From contig NZ_GG688319.1 of the NCBI RefSeq assembly GCF_000156195.1, positions 251,364 to 315,363 on the forward strand: a DNA stretch of 64,000 nt. The letters run 5' to 3'. Origin of the DNA: Bacteroides finegoldii DSM 17565 (GTDB taxonomy: Bacteria; Bacteroidota; Bacteroidia; Bacteroidales; Bacteroidaceae). Of this stretch, positions 45,902 through 54,500 are shown piece by piece (the first letter of the stretch is position 1; each line of letters starts with the position of its first letter). The notes below the pieces were generated by a model, which worked only from the letters and a program-made list of their open reading frames with translations, did no database searches and had not been told where the DNA came from. The position numbers were made by a program, and so were the translations under genes.

Positions 45902-45939
45902 AAAGACTTTTTCTTTAATTCCGACCAAGCACTATTGAT

Positions 45940-46809
45940 ATGAAACTGAAAGAAAGAATCCATCGTTTTTTACATGACGAGAAACTGAAACGAAAGTTAT
46001 ACGTCATCATCTTCGAATCGGACACCCCTGCCGGGAAATTGTTCGACGTGATTCTTATCGCCTGTATTCTGGTCAGCGTATTGCTCGTCATCATCGAAAG
46101 TCTGAAAGGACTTCCCACCTATCTGACGACTCCGTTCGTCATTATGGAATTCCTTTTCACCGGCTTCTTTACTTTCGAATACCTGACGAGGATCTACTGT
46201 TCACCCCGTCCCCGGAAATACATATTCAGCTTTTTCGGTATCGTAGACTTACTGGCCACGTTGCCTCTTTACATCGGTCTGCTCTTCCCGGGCGCCCGCT
46301 ATCTACTCATCATCCGTGCCTTCCGCCTGATACGTGTGTTCCGCGTCTTCAAGCTTTTCAACTTTCTGAATGAGGGGGAACGGCTGCTCACTGCCTTGCG
46401 TGAAAGTAGTAAGAAGATTGCAGTGTTCTTCTTGTTTGTCGTCATTCTGGTGACTTCCATCGGAACGCTAATGTATATGATTGAAGGAACGCAACCCAAC
46501 TCCCAGTTCAACAATATCCCGAACAGCATCTATTGGGCTATCGTCACCATGACTACCGTAGGTTATGGAGATATTACTCCCGCCACCGGCCTCGGAAAAT
46601 TCCTTTCCGCCTGTGTCATGCTGATCGGTTACACGATTATTGCCGTACCCACAGGTATCGTATCTGCCTCCATGATGAAAGAGTATAAACGCAGGAGAGA
46701 CAAAGAATGTCCCAACTGCCATCGCTCCGGACACGAAGATAATGCAGAGTTTTGCAAATATTGCGGTCACAGCCTAAACCCATCCGAAACCAAAGCGGAA
46801 GAGAAATAA
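45940..46809 (+). CDS. Voltage-gated-type potassium channel with C-terminal zinc ribbon
   Basis: 289 aa with six predicted helices. S4-like voltage sensor RAFRLIRVFRVFKLF (126-140), with Arg every third residue; selectivity filter TVGYGDI (206-212). The cytoplasmic tail carries a zinc ribbon, C257/C260 and C272/C275 (CPNC, CKYC), in the place where other channels have RCK or cyclic-nucleotide domains. The zinc ribbon may be a tetramerisation or sensing module. It probably lies on the mltD transcript. Confidence 0.92.
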   Translation: MKLKERIHRFLHDEKLKRKLYVIIFESDTPAGKLFDVILIACILVSVLLVIIESLKGLPTYLTTPFVIMEFLFTGFFTFEYLTRIYCSPRPRKYIFSFFGIVDLLATLPLYIGLLFPGARYLLIIRAFRLIRVFRVFKLFNFLNEGERLLTALRESSKKIAVFFLFVVILVTSIGTLMYMIEGTQPNSQFNNIPNSIYWAIVTMTTVGYGDITPATGLGKFLSACVMLIGYTIIAVPTGIVSASMMKEYKRRRDKECPNCHRSGHEDNAEFCKYCGHSLNPSETKAEEK

Positions 46810-46814
46810 ATCCT

Positions 46815-47183
46815 CTACGATCTACGCCGGACGAAATGCTCGAATAAGACAATGAAAACGCATCCCACAGCATAGCAGGCAATATCTCCCCAATCGAACG
46901 TAGAACCCAGCACAATTCGGGCTACGCGGTTCGTGACACCCAATGTTTCCACCAGCCGGAAGTATTGCAAGACTTCTACCAAACAGGCAAAAAGAAAGAC
47001 ATAAAACGGCATCCGCGGAATCCCCGTCGGTAGAAAGATACGTACAAAGCTATATACCAGCACTACCACCAACATATCTCCGACATAAGGTCGTATGAAA
47101 CGGTCGCGCACATACAAAGCTATCAACACCTCCATACAGAAGATCACCAGAAAGCTGATTATATAAAAAATTCTTTTCTTCAT
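46815..47183 (-). CDS. DUF2809 family membrane protein
   Basis: 122 aa with four predicted helices (YIISFLVIFCMEVLIAL; DMLVVVLVYSFVRIFL; PFYVFLFACLVEVLQYF; DIACYAVGCVFIVLF) and the family-like R-x-F-I-R-P-Y-V-G-D. ATG at 47183 chosen over the TTG/other starts upstream (MFNPATEQI). It converges on the channel gene 5 bp away. Function unknown. Confidence 0.82.
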   Translation of the reverse strand: MKKRIFYIISFLVIFCMEVLIALYVRDRFIRPYVGDMLVVVLVYSFVRIFLPTGIPRMPFYVFLFACLVEVLQYFRLVETLGVTNRVARIVLGSTFDWGDIACYAVGCVFIVLFEHFVRRRS

Positions 47184-47357
47184 TATTTGCTCGGTCGCGG
47201 GATTAAACATTTATTTGAATCTGCGAATATACGATAAAATGAATTGGATACGTTCAAATATTACTAAATGATTGATACAAAAAGGGGAAATAATTGTATA
47301 TTTATAGTCCTAAGCATTTTTCCACAAACAATAAAAAACAGAAAGGAGATTGAACAC

Positions 47358-48026
47358 ATGATGTTGAATATGGATTTTGTAATCCGTTTATTGGTCGCCG
47401 GAATATTGGGAGCCATCATCGGACTGGATCGTGAATACCGTGCCAAAGAGGCCGGATACCGCACTCATTTTCTCGTGTCGCTAGGTAGTGCTTTGATTAT
47501 GATTGTTTCCCAATACGGATTTCAGGAAATTATAAAAGAAAGTAGTGTCACACTCGATCCCAGTCGGGTGGCGGCACAGGTTGTCAGCGGTATCGGATTT
47601 ATCGGTGCAGGAACCATCATCTTTCAAAAACAGATTGTACGCGGACTGACTACCGCCGCAGGAATCTGGGCAACAGCAGGTATCGGCTTGGCGGTAGGTG
47701 CAGGAATGTACACCATCGGTATTGCCGCCACGGTGTTAACCCTCGTCGGACTGGAACTACTTAGCTATCTATTTAAAAGCATCGGAATGAAAAGCTCGAT
47801 GGTTTCTTTCTCAACTCCCAACAAAGACATACTGAAACAGATAGCGGACAGATTCAACTCTAAAGACTACCTGATAGTCTCTTACGAGATGGAAACGCAA
47901 CACACGGGTGAAACAGAATATTATCAGGTTACGATGGTTATCAAGTCGAAACGAAATAATGATGAAGGGCATCTGCTTTCGCTGATACAGGAATTTCCGG
48001 ATGTAACGGTGCAGCGAATTGAATAG
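47358..48026 (+). CDS. MgtC/SapB-family membrane protein
   Basis: 222 aa. MgtC-type core (LGAIIGLDREYRAKEAGYRT, SGIGFIGAGTI, RGLTTAAGIWATAGIGLAVG) with a C-terminal ACT-like cytoplasmic domain (about 140-222). The family moderates ATP synthase and phosphate or Mg2+ homeostasis in other bacteria; here the role is not shown. I take the ATG at 47358, which has AAAGGAG 9 nt upstream, rare for this genome; the in-frame 47268 start has none. Confidence 0.88.
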   Translation: MMLNMDFVIRLLVAGILGAIIGLDREYRAKEAGYRTHFLVSLGSALIMIVSQYGFQEIIKESSVTLDPSRVAAQVVSGIGFIGAGTIIFQKQIVRGLTTAAGIWATAGIGLAVGAGMYTIGIAATVLTLVGLELLSYLFKSIGMKSSMVSFSTPNKDILKQIADRFNSKDYLIVSYEMETQHTGETEYYQVTMVIKSKRNNDEGHLLSLIQEFPDVTVQRIE

Positions 48027-48058
48027 TCAGACTTTCGCTCCTCTCCCAAAATGGAAAT

Positions 48059-48835
48059 CTACTTTTGCTTTTCCGTCAGATACTTCCAATAACGTACAGG
48101 CATATCCTGCCTGTGCTTCCTCGGATTCATGCGTTCTTTGATACAAATGACCTTGAAATATGTCTTCCAAAGTTGTTGGAAAAGCTTCTCATCCTTGTCC
48201 ATCAGACTTTCGTCCAGCATCCCCGTAATCAAATGGGATTCACGACTGTCATCATCAAACGAGATAGTCGTCACCTCCTGCAAGTCATAATAAAATCCGT
48301 AACGGCGTTTCATGTCGTAAATAATCCACTTCTGATCGGCAAAACGGTCTTTGAAATGGTGAACCGTCAACGGGAGCGCATTATACTGCGGTTCGAAAGC
48401 GGCAAAGAATGTACCGTCGGCAGCTTTCTGGAAACGGACAAACTGCATCAGGTGTACACGTTCGCCATCCACCTTCTTCCATATTTGCGCCAATTGTAAA
48501 ACATCCGGATCACCAAAATTGGTTTCAATGGACCGGGGCGCGTCGATCGCTTTACGGATATAACGAAAAATAAGCATCCCTACTTCCGGAAGCTCCGACA
48601 GCCAACTTTGTGTGAGGCAACCCAAAGCGGAAGAGGAAACTTTCTTCTGTAATCCCCGCCACACACGCCCGGCCTTTTCTTCATCGGTCACTACCGTATG
48701 CAGCTCATCACAAAATAAAGGCAAAGCATCTCCTTCCGACAGCAAGGCATCGGGGAAAGTCTTGCGGAAATAGGCGTCGAACACAGCCGTCAGCAGACCA
48801 TCAAAGGTTTTATCGTAAATATAAACACTAAACAT
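48059..48835 (-). CDS. TIGR03915-family putative DNA repair protein (DUF4130)
   Basis: 258 aa, N-terminal YIYDKTFDGLLTAVFDAY and C-terminal MNPRKHRQDMPVRYWKYLTE are family-typical. It is the obligate companion of the radical SAM protein next upstream on the same strand. The pair is thought to act in DNA repair or modification, with no proven reaction. An inverted-repeat-rich 100-bp spacer separates the two genes. Confidence 0.87.
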   Translation of the reverse strand: MFSVYIYDKTFDGLLTAVFDAYFRKTFPDALLSEGDALPLFCDELHTVVTDEEKAGRVWRGLQKKVSSSALGCLTQSWLSELPEVGMLIFRYIRKAIDAPRSIETNFGDPDVLQLAQIWKKVDGERVHLMQFVRFQKAADGTFFAAFEPQYNALPLTVHHFKDRFADQKWIIYDMKRRYGFYYDLQEVTTISFDDDSRESHLITGMLDESLMDKDEKLFQQLWKTYFKVICIKERMNPRKHRQDMPVRYWKYLTEKQK

Positions 48836-48837
48836 AT

Positions 48838-48925
48838 TTACTATTAGACAATTTACGATTTACTATTTAAGTTACTATTAGACAATTTACGCTTGGTATC
48901 ACTTTTGAATAGTAAATTGTCTAAT
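48838..48925. repeat. Direct and inverted copies of a 14-20 bp motif between the TIGR03915/03916 genes
   Basis: TTACTATTAGACAATTTACG occurs at 48838-48857 and again at 48872-48891; the inverse GTAAATTGTCTAAT at 48912-48925 pairs with either. The mRNA can form alternative stems, which could set the level of the downstream gene. Confidence 0.75.
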
Positions 48926-48937
48926 CGTAAATTATTC

Positions 48938-50209
48938 TTATTCGCCAAAATCAAGCAACAACTGACGTTCATCTACTTTCTTTTTCGGTTTCGGCAACAA
49001 TAAGCTGCGCACCCGTTGCGGAGAAAGTTCGTTCACTGTCTGCATCTGGAGAGGCAGTTCTTTGCAAGTGATGAAATATTGCGCTTTCTTCATCACCACT
49101 CCTATCTTCTTCAGTTCATAAAATCCCAGCCGCGAAAAACGACGGGAAGCAACAATCAGTTTCGCCGACTTCACCCCTACTCCCGGCACACGGAGCAACA
49201 TTTCGTAGTCTGCCTTATTGATGTCGACAGGAAACTGTTCGGGATGGCGCAAAGCCCACGAAAGTTTCGGGTCTATTTCGAGATCGAGATCCGGATAGGA
49301 ATCATCCACAATTTCATCTACCTTGAATTGATAAAAACGCAATAACCAGTCAGCCTGATAGAGCCGGTTTTCACGTACCAGAGGCGGCTGTTTCAATGCC
49401 GGAAGGCGCTTATCATACGTATTCACGGAAACGTAGCCCGAGTAATAGACACGTTTCATGGTGGGGCGCCCATAAAGTGCCGACGAAAGAAAAAGAATAT
49501 CTTTATCCGATTCGGAGGTAGCTCCCACAATCACCTGGGTACTTTGTCCCGCAGGTGCGAAACGCGGTGCGTGGCGAAACTTCTGCCGTTCTTCTTTACT
49601 CTCCAACACGCCTTGTTGAATGTATTTCATCGGAGCAAATACACTTTTATGGTCTTTTTCCGGTGCAAGCAGTTTCAAATTTTCTTCTTTGGGAATTTCG
49701 ACGTTGACGCTAAGACGATCGGCATACAATCCGGCTTCATTCACTAATTCGCGACTGGCTCCGGGAATACTCTTGAGATGGATATAACCGTTAAAACGGT
49801 ACACTTGCCGCAAATCTTTGGCTACACGCACAAGTCTCTCCATTGTATAGTCCGGATTACGGACCACTCCGGAGCTAAGAAACAGCCCTTCGATATAGTT
49901 ACGACGGTAGAATTCCATCGTCAGCTCCACCAATTCCGAAACGGAAAAGGTAGCGCGGGGAAGATCGTTGCTACGACGGTTGACGCAATAGGCACAATCG
50001 TAAATGCAATAATTGGTAAGCATGATTTTCAATAGCGAGATACATCGACCGTCCTCGGCAAAACTGTGGCATATCCCCCATCCTCCCACAGTGTTTCCCA
50101 GCGTTCCCGGCTTATTGGAACGCACCGTACCACTGGAAGAACAGGAAACATCGTACTTGGCAGATTCTGCAAGTATCTTCAGTTTAGCTAAGACGTTTTC
50201 GTTCATCAT
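48938..50209 (-). CDS. TIGR03916-family radical SAM protein, putative DNA repair/modification
   Basis: 423 aa. Radical SAM Cys motif CIYDCAYC (C68, C72, C75). A C-terminal helix-hairpin-helix (VPGVGVKSAKLIVASRRFS) gives DNA contact, an unusual partner for radical SAM chemistry. The start is the ATG at 50209 (MMNENVLAKL); a -7 box TATATTTG lies at 50231-50238, so the in-frame codon upstream is not transcribed. Works with the TIGR03915 protein downstream. Confidence 0.9.
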   Translation of the reverse strand: MMNENVLAKLKILAESAKYDVSCSSSGTVRSNKPGTLGNTVGGWGICHSFAEDGRCISLLKIMLTNYCIYDCAYCVNRRSNDLPRATFSVSELVELTMEFYRRNYIEGLFLSSGVVRNPDYTMERLVRVAKDLRQVYRFNGYIHLKSIPGASRELVNEAGLYADRLSVNVEIPKEENLKLLAPEKDHKSVFAPMKYIQQGVLESKEERQKFRHAPRFAPAGQSTQVIVGATSESDKDILFLSSALYGRPTMKRVYYSGYVSVNTYDKRLPALKQPPLVRENRLYQADWLLRFYQFKVDEIVDDSYPDLDLEIDPKLSWALRHPEQFPVDINKADYEMLLRVPGVGVKSAKLIVASRRFSRLGFYELKKIGVVMKKAQYFITCKELPLQMQTVNELSPQRVRSLLLPKPKKKVDERQLLLDFGE

Positions 50210-50313
50210 TCCCGATCTTGATTCTTTTCGCAAATATACGATTAATATTAAGAATACAAAAAACAGACTTTCACAAGCCCGGTTTTCAGTACATAAGTTG
50301 CAAAAAGAGAAGC

Positions 50314-50354
50314 TTAAAAAATAAAAAGAGGATATATCATGATAATATACCCTC
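50314..50354 (-). terminator. Terminator of the histone H1-like gene
   Basis: On the minus strand, GAGGGTATAT, a 7-nt loop and ATATATCCTC, followed by a U-rich tract (TTTTTATTTTTT). Confidence 0.7.
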
Positions 50355-50387
50355 TCATTTCTTCTGATATCTTAGTAGTTTCTAATC

Positions 50388-50564
50388 TTACTTTTTAGAA
50401 GCTTCCAAAGATGCTTTACGGAATTCTTTCATTGCTTTTTCGATTTCCAAAGAAGCTTTACGAGCGCGAGTTCCTGCTGCTTTGTTACCATTTTCAATCT
50501 GAGCGTTAGCATCTTTTGCGAAGTCAGCATACAGAGCTGCTACTTTTTCTACCAATTCTTTCAT
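50388..50564 (-). CDS. Histone H1-like (Hc1-type) DNA-binding protein
   Basis: 58 aa, Lys/Ala-rich helix-forming chromatin protein found throughout Bacteroidetes: MKELVEKVAALYADFAKDAN then AGTRARKASLEIEKAMKEFR. It condenses or bridges DNA. The ATG at 50564 is chosen; the upstream in-frame TTG at 50600 adds residues not in the family. Confidence 0.88.
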   Translation of the reverse strand: MKELVEKVAALYADFAKDANAQIENGNKAAGTRARKASLEIEKAMKEFRKASLEASKK

Positions 50565-50701
50565 AATCCTTTTATTTTTTTCGTTAATAATGTGTCGCAA
50601 AAATACACTGTTTCCCGAAATAAACGCATAAAAACAATCTTTTTTTTTGTAAATATTCTTTGAAAATAATGCAAAAAAAGGTACTTTTCGCCATTTTTAC
50701 C

Positions 50702-50709
50702 TACCTTTG
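50702..50709 (+). promoter_or_regulatory. -7 box adjoining the AlbA_2 start (leaderless)
   Basis: TACCTTTG ends 5 nt before the ATG at 50715, so the message probably begins at or within a base or two of the start codon. Confidence 0.5.
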
Positions 50710-50714
50710 TAGCC

Positions 50715-51362
50715 ATGAAACCGCTTACAGATACCGATTATATACATACTTTGATTGCTGAAGGAGAGCATCAACAACAGGACTTCAAATTTGAAATTTC
50801 CGATGCACGCAAGATAGCCAAAACCTTGTCCGCTTTTGCCAACACCGACGGAGGAAGATTGCTTATTGGCGTGAAAGACAATGGAAAAATAGCAGGCGTA
50901 CGTTCCGAAGAGGAAAAATATATGATTGAGGCGGCCGCACAACTTTATTGTGTACCCGAAGTGGAATATACAATGCAAACATACATAGTAGAAGGACGAC
51001 AGGTATTGGTAGTCACTATCGAAGAGACCCTTCACAAACCGGTGTATGCCAAAGACGAAACCGGAAAACCGCTCGCCTATCTCCGTATCAAGGACGAAAA
51101 CATATTGGCGACACCTATACATCTCCGCGTGTGGCAACAGAGCGACAATCCCCGTGGCGAACTAATCCGTTACACTGAACGTGAACAGCTTTTGCTCGAT
51201 CAACTGGAACACGGTACTCTACTATCACTCAACCGTTATTGTCGTCAGACAGGAATCTCACGCCGTGCCGCCGAACATCTGCTTGCCAAATTCGTTCGTT
51301 ATGGTATTGCAGAACCTGTATTCGAAAATCATAAATTCTACTTCCGGATGAAAAGTGAATGA
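50715..51362 (+). CDS. AlbA_2/Schlafen-like ATP-binding domain protein
   Basis: 215 aa. The AlbA_2 (DUF4062/Slfn-related) core has QDFKFEISDARKIAKTLSAF, ANTDGGRLLIGVKDNGKIAG and a conserved acidic/aromatic region. The C-terminal ~65 residues form a winged helix (LNRYCRQTGISRRAAEHLLA, KFVRYGIAEPVF). The family includes transcription regulators and RNA-processing enzymes; the role here is unknown. Confidence 0.88.
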   Translation: MKPLTDTDYIHTLIAEGEHQQQDFKFEISDARKIAKTLSAFANTDGGRLLIGVKDNGKIAGVRSEEEKYMIEAAAQLYCVPEVEYTMQTYIVEGRQVLVVTIEETLHKPVYAKDETGKPLAYLRIKDENILATPIHLRVWQQSDNPRGELIRYTEREQLLLDQLEHGTLLSLNRYCRQTGISRRAAEHLLAKFVRYGIAEPVFENHKFYFRMKSE

Positions 51363-51492
51363 TCGCAATTACATTAGAGACTTTATGCTAAACAATGATG
51401 GTACTTTCCGGCTCATCGCAGAAGAAAGTCGGCATTCAGAATCCTGTTTTCAGAAAAGAGACAATGCCGGATATTGAAAAGGACTTGGAATG

Positions 51493-51524
51493 TTGGTGAA
51501 ACCCAACTGTTTTTTGTACCTTTG
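51493..51524 (+). promoter_or_regulatory. Promoter of the 210-aa gene
   Basis: TTGG at 51493-51496, 20 bp, then TACCTTTG at 51517-51524; the leader to the ATG at 51615 is about 85 nt. Confidence 0.65.
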
Positions 51525-51614
51525 CACACGAAATATCAGCTTGGTTGGTATGCAACAAAGCAATCACACACGTTCAATTAGTAAATTGTAAATAATAAAA
51601 TTGTAAATACAACA

Positions 51615-52247
51615 ATGGGCTTATTTGGTTTATTCAAGAAAAAATCCGATGAAACAAAAGTCGGCAATGTAGAAGATTTCATTTCTCTGACCCGGGTCTA
51701 TTTCCAGTCAGTTATCGCCACTAACCTTGGTATCACAAATATCCGCTTCCTGCCGGATGTAGCCAACTTCAAACGTTTATTCAAGATACCTACGCAAAAC
51801 GGCAAGTTAGGATTGGCCGAAAAGTCAGCTTCGCGCAAAATGTTGATGCAGGACTATGGATTGAATGAGAGTTTCTTTAAAGAAATCGATTCTTCCGTAA
51901 AACGCAACTGCCGTACTCAGAATGATATTCAATCTTATCTGTTTATGTATCAAGGATTCTCTAACGACTTGATGATGTTGATGGGGAATCTGATGCAATG
52001 GAAGTTCCGCATGCCGTCTATCTTTAAGAAAGCACTTTATGGCATGACTCAGAAAACGGTCCACGATGTTTGCACAAAGACTGTATGGAAAGCTGATGAT
52101 GTGCACAAGACTGCAGCGGCTGTACGTCAATACAAGGAACGTCTGGGATACTCGGAACAGTGGATGACGGATTATGTGTATAATATTGTCTTATTGGCAA
52201 AAAAAGAGCCGAAACGCAAGAATGATGACACGGAAACGAAAAAATAA
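51615..52247 (+). CDS. Conserved-looking protein of unknown function
   Basis: 210 aa, no signal peptide. The N terminus is a short basic segment (MGLFGLFKKK), the centre is helical (VEDFISLTRVYFQSVIATNL; QNDIQSYLFMYQGFSNDLMM) and the C terminus is very basic (KKEPKRKNDDTETKK). I do not recognise the family. Good promoter and terminator make it a single-gene unit, so it is probably functional. Confidence 0.72.
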   Translation: MGLFGLFKKKSDETKVGNVEDFISLTRVYFQSVIATNLGITNIRFLPDVANFKRLFKIPTQNGKLGLAEKSASRKMLMQDYGLNESFFKEIDSSVKRNCRTQNDIQSYLFMYQGFSNDLMMLMGNLMQWKFRMPSIFKKALYGMTQKTVHDVCTKTVWKADDVHKTAAAVRQYKERLGYSEQWMTDYVYNIVLLAKKEPKRKNDDTETKK

Positions 52248-52291
52248 GTTGCTCTAAAATGTTAGAAAATCGTAAAGATTAGCACGATAGA

Positions 52292-52322
52292 AAAAGCGGA
52301 AGTATGAAACTTCCGCTTTTTT
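52292..52322 (+). terminator. Rho-independent terminator
   Basis: Perfect 12-bp stem (AAAAGCGGAAGT / ACTTCCGCTTTT) with a 5-nt loop and a T6 tail. Confidence 0.92.
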
Positions 52323-52358
52323 CGTATCTTTATATACCATTAAATAGAGAGATTGCTT

Positions 52359-54500
52359 ATGAAACAAAAGAAAATGCTTACACTTACTTTTTCACAATTG
52401 AAACAAATCTATAATCAAGAAATTCCGGAAGTGGTGGAGATGGCTGATAAAAGCTCTTCTGTTGAGGAGTTTAAGCTAAAAATGCAACGATTTCTGGAGA
52501 CTTGCAGAATGGAGAATAAGACTGCGAAAGAGGCTAGGGAGCAAATTCGACTTTTACTCCATTATGATGGACAGGATGTCCATGAACTGTCTACGGGACA
52601 GGATATGTCAATACAGACAATACGGTTGCTTTATGAATTTCTGACGGGAACATTAGAAAACATGGAATTACCGACAGACTTATTCATAGAACTCTTTCAA
52701 ATGTTCAAACGATTGAAAGGGGATATAATACCTTTACCGTCTCCGCAACGTATCAAAAACCGGAATGACCGTTGGGAAACAGGATTAGATGAAGAGGTAC
52801 GGGAAGTGCGGGATGAGAATAAGGAGCGGATGTTGCATTTACTGATTCAAAAGATTGAAAACAGAAAGTCGAAACCTTCGGCACGTTTTCATTTTGAAGA
52901 AGGGATGAGTTATGAAGAGAAATACAGACTGGTGAGTGAATGGTGGAATGACTTTCGCTTTCATTTGGCAATGGCTGTTAAGAGTCCGGGAGAGTTGAAC
53001 CGTTTTCTAGGAAATTCACTTTCGTCAGAAACAATGTATTTGCTTCATCGTGCCCGAAAGAAAAGGATGCCGTTTTTTGCCACTCCTTATTACCTGTCAT
53101 TACTCAATGTTACGGGATATGGATATAACGATGAAGCGATCCGGAGCTATATTCTTTACTCACCACGACTGGTAGAAACTTATGGAAATATCCGCGCATG
53201 GGAGAAAGAAGATATTGTAGAGGCGGAAAAACCGAATGCAGCAGGATGGCTATTACCGGATGGACATAATATTCATCGACGTTATCCGGAGGTTGCTATT
53301 CTTATTCCCGATACGATGGGAAGAGCGTGCGGAGGACTTTGCGCTTCTTGTCAACGGATGTATGATTTTCAGAGCGAACGGTTGAATTTTGAGTTTGAAA
53401 CGTTACGACCGAAAGAGTCATGGGAACGCAAATTACGACGCTTGATGACTTATTTTGAAGAAGATACGCAATTGCGGGATATTCTTATCACCGGAGGAGA
53501 TGCGCTGATGAGTCAGAATAAGACACTTCAACACATTCTGGATGCAGTATATCGAATGGCCGTACGCAAACAGAAAGCGAACCTTGACCGTCCGGAGGGT
53601 GAAAAATATGCAGAACTGCAACGGGTAAGGTTAGGTTCCCGTTTACCAGCCTATTTACCGATGCGCATTAATGACGAGTTAGTGGAGATATTGCGGGAAT
53701 TCAAAGAAAAGGCTTCGGCAGCCGGTGTGAAACAGTTTATTATCCAGACCCATTTCCAGACCCCATTGGAGGTGACTCCGGAAGCTAAAGAGGCTATTCG
53801 GAAGATACTTTCCGCTGGATGGATCATCACGAACCAATTGGTGTACACAGTGGCAGCTTCGCGACGAGGACATACAACACGGCTCCGACAAGTGCTTAAT
53901 TCATTGGGAGTGATGTGTTACTATACTTTTTCCGTGAAGGGCTTTAATGAAAATTATGCGGTGTTCGCACCCAACAGCCGTTCAATGCAGGAACAGCAGG
54001 AGGAAAAAATATATGGCAGAATGACACCGGAACAGGCAGAAGAATTATATAAGATATTGGAAACGAAGACGGGAGCAGAAAAAGATATGAAAGAAAAAGA
54101 AGAGGTTGCCAAACAGTTAAGACGGTTCATGAGAAAACATCACTTACCTTTCCTTGCTACAGATCGCAGTGTACTGAATTTACCAGCCATCGGCAAAAGT
54201 ATGACTTTCCAATTAGTGGGACTTACAGAAGAAGGGAAACGCATCCTATGTTTTGAACATGACGGAACGCGCCGCCACAGTCCGATTATTGACCGGATGG
54301 GACAAATTTATATTGTAGAGAACAAATCGTTGGCCGCTTATCTGCGCCAATTGGCTAAAATGGGAGAAGACCCGGAAGATTATGCTTCGATATGGAACTA
54401 CACCAAAGGGGAAACCGAAACTCGTTTCAGTCTCTACGAATATCCGGATTTCCCCTTCCATATAACTGACAAAATGAGTAATCTGAGTATTGAAGATTAA
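52359..54500 (+). CDS. KamA-family radical SAM protein (lysine 2,3-aminomutase-like), long form
   Basis: 713 aa, against about 420 for lysine 2,3-aminomutase. Radical SAM motif CGGLCASC (C324, C328, C331); KamA-like follow-on ITGGDALMSQN and RLGSRLPAYLPMR. The N-terminal ~320 residues are a helical extension not in classical KamA. The lysine/PLP-binding residues of true KamA are not clearly visible, so the substrate may differ. The start is the ATG at 52359. Confidence 0.85.
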   Translation: MKQKKMLTLTFSQLKQIYNQEIPEVVEMADKSSSVEEFKLKMQRFLETCRMENKTAKEAREQIRLLLHYDGQDVHELSTGQDMSIQTIRLLYEFLTGTLENMELPTDLFIELFQMFKRLKGDIIPLPSPQRIKNRNDRWETGLDEEVREVRDENKERMLHLLIQKIENRKSKPSARFHFEEGMSYEEKYRLVSEWWNDFRFHLAMAVKSPGELNRFLGNSLSSETMYLLHRARKKRMPFFATPYYLSLLNVTGYGYNDEAIRSYILYSPRLVETYGNIRAWEKEDIVEAEKPNAAGWLLPDGHNIHRRYPEVAILIPDTMGRACGGLCASCQRMYDFQSERLNFEFETLRPKESWERKLRRLMTYFEEDTQLRDILITGGDALMSQNKTLQHILDAVYRMAVRKQKANLDRPEGEKYAELQRVRLGSRLPAYLPMRINDELVEILREFKEKASAAGVKQFIIQTHFQTPLEVTPEAKEAIRKILSAGWIITNQLVYTVAASRRGHTTRLRQVLNSLGVMCYYTFSVKGFNENYAVFAPNSRSMQEQQEEKIYGRMTPEQAEELYKILETKTGAEKDMKEKEEVAKQLRRFMRKHHLPFLATDRSVLNLPAIGKSMTFQLVGLTEEGKRILCFEHDGTRRHSPIIDRMGQIYIVENKSLAAYLRQLAKMGEDPEDYASIWNYTKGETETRFSLYEYPDFPFHITDKMSNLSIED

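Noticed and set aside
47211-47357. Mg2+ riboswitch upstream of the MgtC gene
   Set aside because: The stretch is only about 150 bp and I can draw no conserved M-box or mgtC-type structure in it.
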